Of a stretch of DNA of 64,000 bases, positions 23,151 through 31,737 are shown piece after piece. Numbering within the stretch: the stretch's first letter is position 1; every line of letters begins with the position of its first letter. The stretch spans positions 124,001 through 188,000 of the forward strand of contig NZ_QZDU01000003.1 in NCBI RefSeq assembly GCF_009917525.1. The letters run 5' to 3'. The stretch is from Acutalibacter sp. 1XD8-36 (GTDB lineage Bacteria; Bacillota; Clostridia; Oscillospirales; Acutalibacteraceae). Under the pieces are notes generated by a model that saw only the letters and a program-made list of their open reading frames with translations, had not been told where the DNA came from and made no database searches. The position numbers and the translations under genes are program-made.

Positions 23151-23636
23151 ATGGAAATTGACCTGAAAAAGCTGTTTCAGTCAGACGCTTTAGAGCGTCT
23201 AAATGTGGAGCTGGACCTTTCCGGGGTGGAATTGGGCGGTGCCAAGCCGTTTTGTGCGCCCGTGAGGGTCGAGGCCCGGCTGAGGGGCTTTGCCGGTTCA
23301 GTGGAGCTGAGCGCCCGGGTGGAGTATACCATGAGTATGCCCTGCGACCGGTGCGCGGAGCCTGTCGTGCGCGATTATACAAAGGAGTTCTCCCACACCC
23401 TGGTCCGTGAAAGCCAGGAGGACACGGCTGAGTTTATCACTGTGCCCGGTGAGCGGCTGGACCTGGACGCCCTGGTGCTGGAGGACCTTTTGATGGACAG
23501 CCCAGGCCAATTCCTCTGCAGGGAGGACTGCAAGGGGTTATGCCCGAGCTGTGGAAAAAACTGGAACGAGGGAATGTGCGCCTGCGGGGCGCCGCAGACG
23601 GACCCAAGGCTAGAGGTTTTAAGGCAGCTGCTTTGA
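23151..23636 (+). CDS. DUF177 (YceD-like) protein
   Basis: A 161-residue protein with the YceD/DUF177 pattern: EYTMSMPCDRCAEPVVRDYTKEFSHTLV, then LDALVLEDLLMDSPGQFLCREDCKGLCPSCGKNWNEGMCACG with two CxxC-type zinc pairs. YceD homologues sit upstream of rpmF in most bacteria and are tied to 23S rRNA or large-subunit metabolism. The position 42 bases before rpmF and behind a consensus promoter fits this. Confidence 0.92.
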   Translation: MEIDLKKLFQSDALERLNVELDLSGVELGGAKPFCAPVRVEARLRGFAGSVELSARVEYTMSMPCDRCAEPVVRDYTKEFSHTLVRESQEDTAEFITVPGERLDLDALVLEDLLMDSPGQFLCREDCKGLCPSCGKNWNEGMCACGAPQTDPRLEVLRQLL

Positions 23637-23678
23637 CTCTGAAAAAATCCATCTATAAAAATTAAGGAGGTGCTGAAA

Positions 23679-23861
23679 ATGGCGGTACCCAAGAGAAAAC
23701 TGTCCAGTGCCCGCAAGAATAAGCGGCGCTCAAACGTGTGGAAGCTTCAGGCCCCCGCGCTGATGAAGTGCCCCCAGTGCGGAGAGTTCAAGTCTCCCCA
23801 CCGTGTCTGCTCCCACTGCGGTTTCTATAACAACCGGAAAGTGGTCGACAAGGGCGCGTAA
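23679..23861 (+). CDS. rpmF: 50S ribosomal protein L32
   Basis: 60 residues starting MAVPKRKLSSARKNKRRS, the universal L32 start, and carrying a zinc ribbon: CPQCGEFKSPHRVCSHCG. This is the zinc-dependent (C+) form. AAGGAGGTGCTGAAA precedes the ATG at 23679; an upstream ATG-like start two codons into that site is not used. The operon ends at the hairpin 23936-23971. Confidence 0.97.
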   Translation: MAVPKRKLSSARKNKRRSNVWKLQAPALMKCPQCGEFKSPHRVCSHCGFYNNRKVVDKGA

Positions 23862-23935
23862 GCGCACTTCGTCGTACAAGGATGCGTAAGCGAGCTTTAT
23901 TAAACGAGGGAGCTCAGCCTGTTTTAAAGGACGAG

Positions 23936-23971
23936 AAGGGAACGCCGGAGGTTCTGGGCGCTCCCTTTTTT
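23936..23971 (+). terminator. Terminator of the DUF177-rpmF operon
   Basis: AAGGGA-A-CGCC pairs with GGCG-C-TCCCTT around a 10-base loop, followed by six T. It lies inside a longer open frame that continues into the DUF512 gene and so rules out the upstream starts of that gene. Confidence 0.85.
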
Positions 23972-24004
23972 GTTACCGGAAGATATATGGAAGGGGGCGG
24001 CGGT

Positions 24005-25372
24005 GTGGTAAGGATAACCGGCGTTGAGGAGGGGAGCCGCGCTAAGCGCGCGGGCATTTGCCCCGGGGACATTCTCATAAGCATAAACGGCCACGGGATA
24101 GGGGATATTTTAGATTACCGTTTCTTTGAGACCGAGCGGGAGCTGAGGCTCCTGCTGGAGCGGGAGGGCAGGGAGTACAGCCTGGAGCTGGTGAAGCCCC
24201 GGTATGCCGGGCTGGGGCTGGAGTTTGACAGCTACCTTATGGACAGGGAGCGCTCCTGCCGGAACAAGTGCGTGTTCTGCTTTATAGACCAGCTCCCAAA
24301 GGGTATGCGGGAGACGCTCTATTTTAAGGATGACGACGACAGGCTCAGCTTCCTCTTCGGCAACTATATCACCCTGACAAATATAGACGACAGGGAGGTT
24401 GAGCGCATACTTGAAATGCACATCAGCCCCATAAATATTTCCGTGCACACAATAGAGCCCGAGCTGCGGTGCAGGATGATGGGCAACAGGTTTGCGGGGG
24501 AGAGCCTTAGGCACCTGTACCGGCTGGCGGAGGGGGGCATACAGCTCAACTGCCAGATAGTCCTCTGCCCGGGGCTAAACGACGGCGGGGCGCTGGACTT
24601 CACCCTAAAAGAGCTCTGTGGGCTGAAGGGCAGCCTGCAGAGCGTGGCCTGTGTGCCGGTGGGCCTTACAAGGTACAGGGAGGGATTGTATCCTTTGGAG
24701 CCCTTTGACAGGGAGTCCGCGGGAGCGGCTCTGGAGATAATTGAGGGCTGGGGAGAGCGCTGCAAGAGGGAGCGCGGGGCCCGGACGGTGTACGCCTCGG
24801 ACGAGCTGTATATACTCTCGGGGAGGGAGCTGCCGCCCCTGGAGTTTTACGAGGATTTCCCCCAGATAGAGAACGGCGTGGGAATGCTGCGGGATTTGGA
24901 GGACAGCTTCCTCTGGGCCATTGAGGAGGCCGGGGACGTGGAGCTGGAGGGCCCCAGGCACGTCACCATACCCACCGGGGAGTGCGGCTATGATTTTTTG
25001 AATAAAATGCTTGACGTACTGCGGGATAGATGTCATAATTTAAGCATAGACCTTGTGCCCATAAAAAATGAGTTCTTCGGCGGCACAGTAAACGTCACCG
25101 GGCTGCTGACCGGGCGGGATATCTGCGCACAGCTTAGAGGCCGGGAACTGGGGGACCAGGTGCTTATCGCAAACAACATGCTGCGCTCCGGAGAGGATGT
25201 CTTCCTGGACGACATGACCCTTTTGGAGCTCTCCGAAAATCTTGGCACCCCGGCAGCAAGGGTAGGCAGCTCCGGCGCGGACCTGCTCTCGGCCCTCCTG
25301 AACCAAAGCAATCCCGAAACCACATCCCATAACCCCTACGAATACCAAAGCTGGGAAACGGATAAAAGTTAA
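24005..25372 (+). CDS. DUF512 family radical SAM protein with PDZ domain
   Basis: 455 residues from a GTG start at 24005 (GGAAGGGGG 7 bases upstream). The product begins MVRITGVEEGSRAKRAGICPGDILISING, a PDZ-like domain that normally starts DUF512 proteins. A radical SAM-type cluster motif CRNKCVFCFIDQ (Cys85, Cys89, Cys92) and a C-terminal DUF512 domain (PTGECGYDFLNKML ... NEFFGGTVNVTGLLTGRDI ... DDMTLLELSENLG) follow. The family is common in Clostridia and Cyanobacteria and of unknown function. It has been placed next to der in many genomes, as here. Earlier in-frame starts lie before or inside a terminator. Confidence 0.9.
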   Translation: MVRITGVEEGSRAKRAGICPGDILISINGHGIGDILDYRFFETERELRLLLEREGREYSLELVKPRYAGLGLEFDSYLMDRERSCRNKCVFCFIDQLPKGMRETLYFKDDDDRLSFLFGNYITLTNIDDREVERILEMHISPINISVHTIEPELRCRMMGNRFAGESLRHLYRLAEGGIQLNCQIVLCPGLNDGGALDFTLKELCGLKGSLQSVACVPVGLTRYREGLYPLEPFDRESAGAALEIIEGWGERCKRERGARTVYASDELYILSGRELPPLEFYEDFPQIENGVGMLRDLEDSFLWAIEEAGDVELEGPRHVTIPTGECGYDFLNKMLDVLRDRCHNLSIDLVPIKNEFFGGTVNVTGLLTGRDICAQLRGRELGDQVLIANNMLRSGEDVFLDDMTLLELSENLGTPAARVGSSGADLLSALLNQSNPETTSHNPYEYQSWETDKS

Positions 25373-25408
25373 AGATGATAAGTGAAAGATAAAAAGTTTT
25401 TGAAAGGT

Positions 25409-25440
25409 GTCGGAAAACTTTTTTCAAAAAGTTTTCTGAC
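25409..25440 (+). terminator. Long AT-rich hairpin between DUF512 and der
   Basis: GTC and GAAAACTTTTT pair with AAAAAGTTTTC and GAC with one mismatch, forming a 14 bp stem with a 2-base loop, 15 bases before der. It ends without a T run, so it may be an attenuator or a dispersed repeat rather than a full terminator. Confidence 0.5.
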
Positions 25441-25454
25441 AGAAGGTGGGAAAA

Positions 25455-26783
25455 ATGCCAAAGCCGATTGTAGCCATAGTGGGGCGGCCCAACGTAGGCA
25501 AATCCACTTTATTTAATAAGATAGTAGGGCGAAGGCTGTCCATAGTTGAGGACACCCCCGGGGTCACCAGGGACCGTATCTTTGGGGACGCGGAGTGGTG
25601 CGGGCGGCAGTTCTCCCTGGTGGACACAGGAGGCCTGGAGCCCGCCTCCAGGGACGTGCTCCTGACCCAAATGCGGGAGCAGGCCCAGATAGCCATAGAC
25701 TCCGCCAGCGCCATTATATTTGTCACCGACATCCGCACAGGGGTCACAGCCACGGACCAGGAGGTGGCCAGCCTGCTGCTGAAAAGCGGAAGGCCGGTGG
25801 TGCTCTGCGTGAACAAATGCGACAGCGTGGGACAGCCGCCGGTGGAGTTCTATGAGTTCTATAACCTGGGGCTGGGGGACCCGGTGATGGTCTCCTCGGT
25901 CCACGGCCACGGCACCGGGGACCTGCTGGACAGGGTGATGGAGTCCCTGCCCGAGGAGCCGGAGGAGGAGCCGGACGGTGAGATAATCAAGGTCGCCGTT
26001 ATAGGCAAACCCAACGTGGGCAAGTCCTCCCTGGTGAACAGGGTGGCGGGGGAAAACCGCTGCATAGTCTCGGACATGGCGGGGACTACAAGGGACGCCG
26101 TTGACATGACTATCGAAAACGAGCACGGCACATTCACCTTTATTGACACGGCGGGCCTTAGAAGAAAGTCCAAGGTTGAGGACTCCGTGGAATACTACAG
26201 CAACCTGCGGGCGGAGATGGCGGTGGAGCGGGCCGACGTGTGCCTTATCCTGATAGACGGCACCGTGGGCTTTACAGACCAGGATTCCAAGGTGGCGGGC
26301 ATTGCCCATGAGGCCGGGAAGGGCTGTATCGTCTGCGTAAATAAGTGGGACGCGGTTGAGAAGGACGATAAGACCATGGACCAAATGCGCCTGAAGCTGG
26401 CTGAGGACTTCTCATTTATGAGCTACGCCCCAATCATCTTTATCTCGGCAAAAACTGGGCAGCGGCTCTCGAGGATGTTTGAGCTTATAAAGCTGGCGGC
26501 TATGAGCAACTCCATGCGGGTCACCACCGGCGCTTTAAACGATGTGCTGGCCCAGGCGGTGAACCGGGTACAGCCGCCCACGGACAAGGGGCGCCGCCTG
26601 AAGATATACTATATGACCCAGGCCTCTACCAAGCCGCCCACCTTCGTGTGCTTCTGCAACGACCACGAGCTTTTCCACTACTCCTACCAGCGGTACATCA
26701 TTAACCGTATCCGGGAGACCTTCGGGCTGGACTGCACGCCGGTGCGCCTGATGATTCGGGACAAGAAGGACGAGAAAGAATAA
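25455..26783 (+). CDS. der: Ribosome biogenesis GTPase Der (EngA)
   Basis: 442 residues with two tandem GTPase domains. The first carries GRPNVGKST and DTGGLEP; the second GKPNVGKSS, DTAGLRRKSKVED and NKWD. A C-terminal KH-like domain (RRLKIYYMTQASTKPPTFVCFCND) follows. Der is an essential factor in 50S subunit maturation. The ATG at 25455 has AAGGTGG upstream; a GTG at 25446 overlaps that site and is less likely. Confidence 0.97.
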   Translation: MPKPIVAIVGRPNVGKSTLFNKIVGRRLSIVEDTPGVTRDRIFGDAEWCGRQFSLVDTGGLEPASRDVLLTQMREQAQIAIDSASAIIFVTDIRTGVTATDQEVASLLLKSGRPVVLCVNKCDSVGQPPVEFYEFYNLGLGDPVMVSSVHGHGTGDLLDRVMESLPEEPEEEPDGEIIKVAVIGKPNVGKSSLVNRVAGENRCIVSDMAGTTRDAVDMTIENEHGTFTFIDTAGLRRKSKVEDSVEYYSNLRAEMAVERADVCLILIDGTVGFTDQDSKVAGIAHEAGKGCIVCVNKWDAVEKDDKTMDQMRLKLAEDFSFMSYAPIIFISAKTGQRLSRMFELIKLAAMSNSMRVTTGALNDVLAQAVNRVQPPTDKGRRLKIYYMTQASTKPPTFVCFCNDHELFHYSYQRYIINRIRETFGLDCTPVRLMIRDKKDEKE

Positions 26784-26800
26784 ACTAGGGGGAGAAAAAC

Positions 26801-27505
26801 ATGTCAATGCAGGCTGTATTTATTCTGGCGCTGATAATTTCAACGGTGATAGGCTATCTGCTGGGGGGAGTGAGCTGGGCTATAATCCTCACCAGGATAG
26901 TCCAGCGAAAGGACATCCGGGAACAGGGCAGCGGCAACGCGGGCATGACAAATGTGCTCAGGAGCGTGGGCAAGCTCCCGGCCCTGCTGACCTTTGCGGG
27001 GGACTTTATAAAGTGCGTGGCAGCCGTGCTCCTGAGCCAGCTTGCCCTCTACCTGCTGGCTATGGCCTTTACAGACATAGCTCCCGGGGCGGAGCTCTTT
27101 AGATACACCCGCTATATTGCCGGGACGGCCTGCGTGGTGGGGCATATCTTCCCAATCTATTACGGCTTTAGGGGGGGCAAGGGCATTGTGACCGCGGCGG
27201 CAATGATACTTCTCACGGACTGGCGGGTGTTCATAGCCGTCATACTTACCTTCGGCCTGGTCTTTGCCTGGAAGAAGATAATGTCCCTGTGCTCGGTGAC
27301 AAGCGCGGGGATGTACCCGGTGTGCACCTTCCTGATAGTCTTTTTCATGGACTATAGCCGGGGCTTCTGCGGGCTGGAGTACCTGCTGTTTGCCACAGGG
27401 GTGAGCGTGTTCGTGGGGGTGCTGGTGATGGTGAAGCACCGGGCGAACATAGGGCGGCTTATGAGGGGCGAGGAGAAGCCCATTATCGGGACAAAATCAC
27501 GCTGA
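26801..27505 (+). CDS. plsY: Glycerol-3-phosphate acyltransferase PlsY
   Basis: 234 residues and five to six membrane helices. PlsY motifs are present: GSGNAGMTN (motif 1), the GDFIKC segment, and VVGHIFPIYYGFRGGKGIVTA (motif 2), which binds glycerol-3-phosphate and acyl phosphate. It transfers an acyl group from acyl-phosphate to glycerol-3-phosphate, the first step of phospholipid synthesis, in the membrane. The der-plsY order, 17 bases apart, is conserved in many Bacillota. The C-terminal 40 residues are basic and cytoplasmic. Confidence 0.95.
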   Translation: MSMQAVFILALIISTVIGYLLGGVSWAIILTRIVQRKDIREQGSGNAGMTNVLRSVGKLPALLTFAGDFIKCVAAVLLSQLALYLLAMAFTDIAPGAELFRYTRYIAGTACVVGHIFPIYYGFRGGKGIVTAAAMILLTDWRVFIAVILTFGLVFAWKKIMSLCSVTSAGMYPVCTFLIVFFMDYSRGFCGLEYLLFATGVSVFVGVLVMVKHRANIGRLMRGEEKPIIGTKSR

Positions 27506-27523
27506 CAAAGCATAGCAGGGATT

Positions 27524-27553
27524 ATGAGGGGGACATGGGTTCCCCCTCATTTG
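27524..27553 (+). terminator. Terminator after plsY
   Basis: A perfect 10 bp stem (ATGAGGGGGA / TCCCCCTCAT) with a 7-base loop, followed by TTGTGGTTTG. Confidence 0.8.
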
Positions 27554-27612
27554 TGGTTTGCATAGGTACGGACACAGGTAAAAGTTTATGCTACATAGAG
27601 GAGGAATGATTT

Positions 27613-28596
27613 ATGGACTGCAATTTCAAGACGGCTGAGGGCCGGTTCAACTTCCGGGTAGGGGCCGTGATTCAGCGGGGCGGCAGGCTCCTGGGGGTAC
27701 ACGACCGCCCGGGCGACGAGAAGTTCCACTACCTGCCCGGGGGCCGGGTACAGCTGCACGAGACCATGGAGGAGGCCCTGAGGCGGGAGCTCCGGGAGGA
27801 GCTGGGGGTTGACTCCAGGGTGCTGCGCCCCCTATGGCTGAGGGAGTGCTTTGACGACGGAGATGAGCCGCCGTACCATGGATTTGAGGTGTATTTCCTG
27901 GTTGAACTGGACTGGGACGCCCTGCCCAGTACCGACGGGCCATTTGAGCGGGCGGACACCGGCGGGGAGCAGCACTTTTTCAACTGGATTGAGCCGGGGA
28001 GTTATCAGGGCTATATACACCCGGAGTTTGTGCGCCGGAGCTTCCCGGAGCTGCCGGAGAGCTTTACGCTTATCACTGACAGAGTTTCCGGGGGCGCGCG
28101 GCCCGGCGGCGACGTAAAATTTCCCACTGAAGCGGGGCTTTTCAACTTCCGGGCTGCCGGTATCTTCGTCCATGAGGGAAAACTCCTTGCGATGACGGAG
28201 CCGGGAATCGGGCACTACTACCTGCCCGGGGGCCGGGTGCGGATAAATGAGGCCATGGAGGAAGCCCTGAGGCGGGAGGTCCGGGAGGAGCTGGGGGTTG
28301 GCTCCAGGCTGGTGCGCCCCCTATGGCTCTGCGAGAGCTTCTTCCCCCTGGGGGGCCGGCAGGTCCACGAGCTGGCAATGTACTATTTAGGGGAGCTGGA
28401 CTGGGAGCGGCTCCCGGCCCTTGAGGGGGAGTTCAGCCTTGCAGACAGCGACGGCGCTGAGCACAGCTATAGGTGGCTCACAGAGGAGGAGGTGAAAAGG
28501 GCCAGGATATACCCCATACCCATGCAGGAGTGCTGGCCTGTCCTGCCGGAGGAGTTCACCCTGTACAGCAATGTCAGGGACCGTCGAATCCTGTAA
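27613..28596 (+). CDS. Tandem double Nudix hydrolase
   Basis: A 327-residue protein made of two Nudix domains of about 150 residues in tandem. Each has a complete Nudix box (GGRVQLHETMEEALRRELREEL and GGRVRINEAMEEALRREVREEL) with the REEL catalytic glutamates intact. Surrounding sequence is also similar between halves (LRPLWLRECF versus VRPLWLCESF; HYLPGGRV versus YYLPGGRV), so it arose by internal duplication. Nudix enzymes cleave nucleoside diphosphates linked to another moiety; the substrate is not evident. GAGGAGG lies 8 bases before the ATG. Confidence 0.9.
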   Translation: MDCNFKTAEGRFNFRVGAVIQRGGRLLGVHDRPGDEKFHYLPGGRVQLHETMEEALRRELREELGVDSRVLRPLWLRECFDDGDEPPYHGFEVYFLVELDWDALPSTDGPFERADTGGEQHFFNWIEPGSYQGYIHPEFVRRSFPELPESFTLITDRVSGGARPGGDVKFPTEAGLFNFRAAGIFVHEGKLLAMTEPGIGHYYLPGGRVRINEAMEEALRREVREELGVGSRLVRPLWLCESFFPLGGRQVHELAMYYLGELDWERLPALEGEFSLADSDGAEHSYRWLTEEEVKRARIYPIPMQECWPVLPEEFTLYSNVRDRRIL

Positions 28597-28642
28597 AAAT
28601 TTACAGAAAATTCACATTTAGGCACATCTTGCTCTCCAGGGA

Positions 28643-28671
28643 TTGACTTTTGCCCGGGAATGTATTATCAT
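28643..28671 (+). promoter_or_regulatory. Promoter of the murA operon
   Basis: TTGACT and TATCAT are separated by 17 bases, 88 bases before murA. Confidence 0.7.
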
Positions 28672-28759
28672 TAGCATAAGCTCCCATAATATTTGCAGAT
28701 GAAAAATCCCGGGCAAAGGGCCGTATGCGGCCTTTACAAGCCCTATAGGAAGTGGAAAT

Positions 28760-30052
28760 TTGAATAAATACGTGATTCATGGAGGCCACCGCCTTTGCGG
28801 TGAGGTCGTAATAAACGGCGCTAAAAATGCCGCGGTAGCCATACTGCCCGCGGTAATACTGTCCGACTCCCCCTGCCGCATTGAAAACCTGCCGGATATC
28901 TCCGACGTGAAGAACGCCGCCTATATCCTGGAGGAGATGGGCGCGGCGGTGAGCTACCCGGACAGGCATACTATCGATATAGACCCAAGGCCCATCAGCA
29001 CCCATATTGTCAGCGCGGACGTGGCCCGCGGCATGCGGGGCTCCTACTACTTTATCGGGGCGCTGCTGGGACGGTGCAGGCAGGCACTGGTGCCGCTGCC
29101 GGGGGGCTGTGACTTCGGCGTGCGGCCCATTGACCAGCATTTAAAGGGCTTCGAGGCTTTGGGCTGTGAGCACAGCCTGGACAACGGCGGCATGATTTCC
29201 GTCACGGCCCCAAACGATTTATTCGGAGCGCATATATATTTGGACGTGGTTTCAGTGGGGGCCACCATCAACATCATGCTCACGGCAGTGAAGGCCCGGG
29301 GCGTGACTGTTATTGAGAACGCCGCCAGGGAGCCCCACGTGGTGGACCTTGCCAATTTCCTGAATACCATGGGTGCTGACGTGCGCGGTGCAGGCACCGA
29401 CACCATTAAAATACATGGCGTCCAGCAGCTGCGGGGCGTCTGCTACGCCATTATACCCGACCAGATAGAGGCGGGCACCTATATGATGGCTGCCGCCGCC
29501 ACCCACGGTGACATCACCGTGCGCAATGTCACCCCCCAGCACCTGGCCTCTATTTCCGCAAAGCTGGTGGAGATGGGCGTGCACGTGGAGGAGGGCGACG
29601 ACACTGTGCGGGTCACCTGCGACAGGCAGCTCAGAAAGTGCAACGTGAAGACCCTGCCGCACCCGGGCTTCCCCACGGATATGCAGCCCCAGATAACTAC
29701 CCTGCTCTCTGCGGCCGGGGGTATCAGCATGGTGACCGAGAGCATTTACAGCGGCGGGCGCTTTAAGTACGTGGACGAGCTCAGAAAGATGGGCGCGAAG
29801 ATTACCGTAGAGGGGAGCCTCGCGGTGGTGGAGGGCGTGCCCATGCTCAAGGGGGCGCCTGTGCGGGCTTTAGATTTGCGGGCCGGGGTAGCCATGGTGC
29901 TGGCAGGGCTCATGTGCGACGGCGTGACCCAGGTGGAGAATATCAAGTTTATCGAGCGGGGCTATGAGAATATTGTGGATAAGCTGGCGAGTTTAGGCGC
30001 TGACATATACCTGGAGAAGACCCCCGACCGGACCATGTACCAGATTGGATAG
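28760..30052 (+). CDS. murA: UDP-N-acetylglucosamine 1-carboxyvinyltransferase
   Basis: 430 residues, full length. NGAKNAAVAILPA near the start binds substrate, and the catalytic loop PLPGGCDFGVRPIDQH carries Cys117, the residue alkylated by fosfomycin in sensitive enzymes. The C-terminal DLRAGVAMVLAGLM helix is also typical. It adds enolpyruvate from PEP to UDP-GlcNAc, the first committed step of peptidoglycan synthesis, in the cytosol. The start is TTG with AGGAAGTGG upstream. It overlaps the next gene by 8 bases and leads an operon with walJ and rlmH. Confidence 0.96.
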   Translation: MNKYVIHGGHRLCGEVVINGAKNAAVAILPAVILSDSPCRIENLPDISDVKNAAYILEEMGAAVSYPDRHTIDIDPRPISTHIVSADVARGMRGSYYFIGALLGRCRQALVPLPGGCDFGVRPIDQHLKGFEALGCEHSLDNGGMISVTAPNDLFGAHIYLDVVSVGATINIMLTAVKARGVTVIENAAREPHVVDLANFLNTMGADVRGAGTDTIKIHGVQQLRGVCYAIIPDQIEAGTYMMAAAATHGDITVRNVTPQHLASISAKLVEMGVHVEEGDDTVRVTCDRQLRKCNVKTLPHPGFPTDMQPQITTLLSAAGGISMVTESIYSGGRFKYVDELRKMGAKITVEGSLAVVEGVPMLKGAPVRALDLRAGVAMVLAGLMCDGVTQVENIKFIERGYENIVDKLASLGADIYLEKTPDRTMYQIG

Positions 30053-30896
30053 AAGAGAGGGAAAGTGGGCCGCTGAGATACTGGGTATGCAGAACCCGGA
30101 CGGCACCTGGGGGAGCCAGTTCCACACCCTGTCCATGCCGGACCGCCGCCGGGGGCTTATCACCACCGAGCAGGCTTTGAGACGGCTGAAGATACTGGGA
30201 TTTACCATCGGGGACGAGCCTGTCAGACGCGCGGTAGACTGTATGCTGGCCTGCCTGCGGGGGGAGCGGAAGATTGACAGCTACTGGGAGAAGGGCCACG
30301 ACTGGGCGCTTTTCACAAGGCTCATGCTCTGCACATGGGTGCGGGAGTTTGACCCCGAGGAGCCCTTGGCCCTGGATTTCGCCCGCCGTTGGGCGCGGGT
30401 AATCGAGGGCGCGTTCGCGGGGGGAGGCTATGATTTTGCGGCCTACAGTGAGGCGTATACGGCCGAGTTTAATTCCCCTATCCGTGGCGGCAGGGAGCGG
30501 GACTTTGTGGATTTCTACCATGTAAGCCTGCTGAGAGGCATGCTTACTGAGGGTACGGAGAGTAAGTTTTTAGACTATATAGTAAATAAGCCTGAGGGTA
30601 TCTACTATATATGTGACGGCCCGGTGAGTGTGCCGCCAAAGGAGTTTGCCTCCCGGGAGACAGTGCGGTATTTATCTGCGCTGGAGCTGCTGCTGGGCTA
30701 TAGACTGGGGCCGGGGAAGCTGCGTTTTGCCGCAGACTGGCTTCGGGAGAACCGGGACGCCGGCGGGCTCTGGGACCTGGGGCCCAAGGCTGCCGACCGG
30801 GTGCATTTGCCCCTTGCGGACTCATGGCGCAGGAAGGGCTCCCGGCAGGCCGACTGTACGTACTGGGTGGGGAGTATCCTCGCCCGGCTGACTTAG
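30045..30896 (+). CDS. Hypothetical protein, alpha/alpha-toroid-like
   Basis: A 283-residue helical protein starting at TTG inside the end of murA. The MQNPDGTWGSQFHTLSMP segment near residue 15 and repeated helix pairs (ITTEQALRRLKILGF, VRRAVDCMLACL, ALELLLGYRLGPGKLRFAADWL) resemble the helical repeats of the terpenoid cyclase / prenyltransferase superfamily. No catalytic DxDD-type motif is seen, so enzyme function cannot be claimed. A possibly related gene begins at 63595. Its place between murA and walJ suggests cotranscription but not necessarily a cell-wall role. Confidence 0.7.
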   Translation: MDRREGKWAAEILGMQNPDGTWGSQFHTLSMPDRRRGLITTEQALRRLKILGFTIGDEPVRRAVDCMLACLRGERKIDSYWEKGHDWALFTRLMLCTWVREFDPEEPLALDFARRWARVIEGAFAGGGYDFAAYSEAYTAEFNSPIRGGRERDFVDFYHVSLLRGMLTEGTESKFLDYIVNKPEGIYYICDGPVSVPPKEFASRETVRYLSALELLLGYRLGPGKLRFAADWLRENRDAGGLWDLGPKAADRVHLPLADSWRRKGSRQADCTYWVGSILARLT

Positions 30897-30946
30897 AATA
30901 TCCGCACCCTGCCGACGGCGGGGTGATTTTATGGGGAGGGGTACAT

Positions 30947-31729
30947 ATGGCAAGGTTTTGCCCGCTGTTCTCGGGGAGCTCCGGGAACAGCTCATACCTG
31001 GGCTCTCGGAGCGCCGGGGTGCTTATCGACGCGGGGGTAAGCGCAAGGAGGCTTGACGGACGCATGAAGCTCTGCGGCATAGACCCGCTGGCCGTTGGGG
31101 GGATACTTGTCACCCACGAGCACAGCGACCATGTGAGCGGCATAAGGGTCTTTGCCAGGAAGTACGGCCTGCCGGTGTACGGCTCGGCGGGTACCCTCAG
31201 GGCCATTGGGGACAGCCTGGAGGGGGTGGAGCTCATTGACATCGGCGCGGGGGCAGAGATAGCCGGGATGGAGGTGCGGCCCTTCCCCACCTCCCACGAC
31301 TGCCTTCAGCCCACAGGTTACCGCATACATACTGAGGACGGCAGGGATTTCTGCTTCGCCACTGACCTGGGGTATCTCTCGGAGGAGGTCCGGGAGAACC
31401 TGCTGGGCTGTGATATGGTGGTGATAGAGTCAAACCATGACGTTGAAATGCTGCGCAACGGACCGTACCCCTACTACCTTAAGCGCCGCATACTCTCCGA
31501 CAGGGGGCACCTCTCCAACGCCGTCTGTGCGGAGTTTCTGCCGGAGCTCTTAAAGAGCGGCGTGCGCCGTTTCGTGCTGGCCCATTTGAGCGACACCAAC
31601 AATACCCCTAAACTTGCCCATGAGACCTCCCTAGCCGCCCTTGTCCGGGAGGGTTATGTGAGTGACGTCGACTTTATATTGCAGGTAGCCATGCCCGAGA
31701 ACACCGGAAGCCATACGGTTATCTTTTAG
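30947..31729 (+). CDS. walJ: MBL-fold hydrolase, WalJ/YycJ type
   Basis: 260 residues with the metallo-beta-lactamase motif THEHSDHVSG, a FPTSHDCLQPTGY segment with the next His, and FATDLGY and SNHDVEML further on. These match the YycJ/WalJ family (RNase Z-like fold, 5'-3' nuclease activity reported) that often accompanies rlmH. The start MARFCPLFSGSSGNSSYLG is the family's usual beginning, so the ATG at 30947 (GGGGAGGGG upstream) was chosen over longer frames that enter the previous gene. Confidence 0.88.
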   Translation: MARFCPLFSGSSGNSSYLGSRSAGVLIDAGVSARRLDGRMKLCGIDPLAVGGILVTHEHSDHVSGIRVFARKYGLPVYGSAGTLRAIGDSLEGVELIDIGAGAEIAGMEVRPFPTSHDCLQPTGYRIHTEDGRDFCFATDLGYLSEEVRENLLGCDMVVIESNHDVEMLRNGPYPYYLKRRILSDRGHLSNAVCAEFLPELLKSGVRRFVLAHLSDTNNTPKLAHETSLAALVREGYVSDVDFILQVAMPENTGSHTVIF

Positions 31730-31737
31730 GAGGGCCT

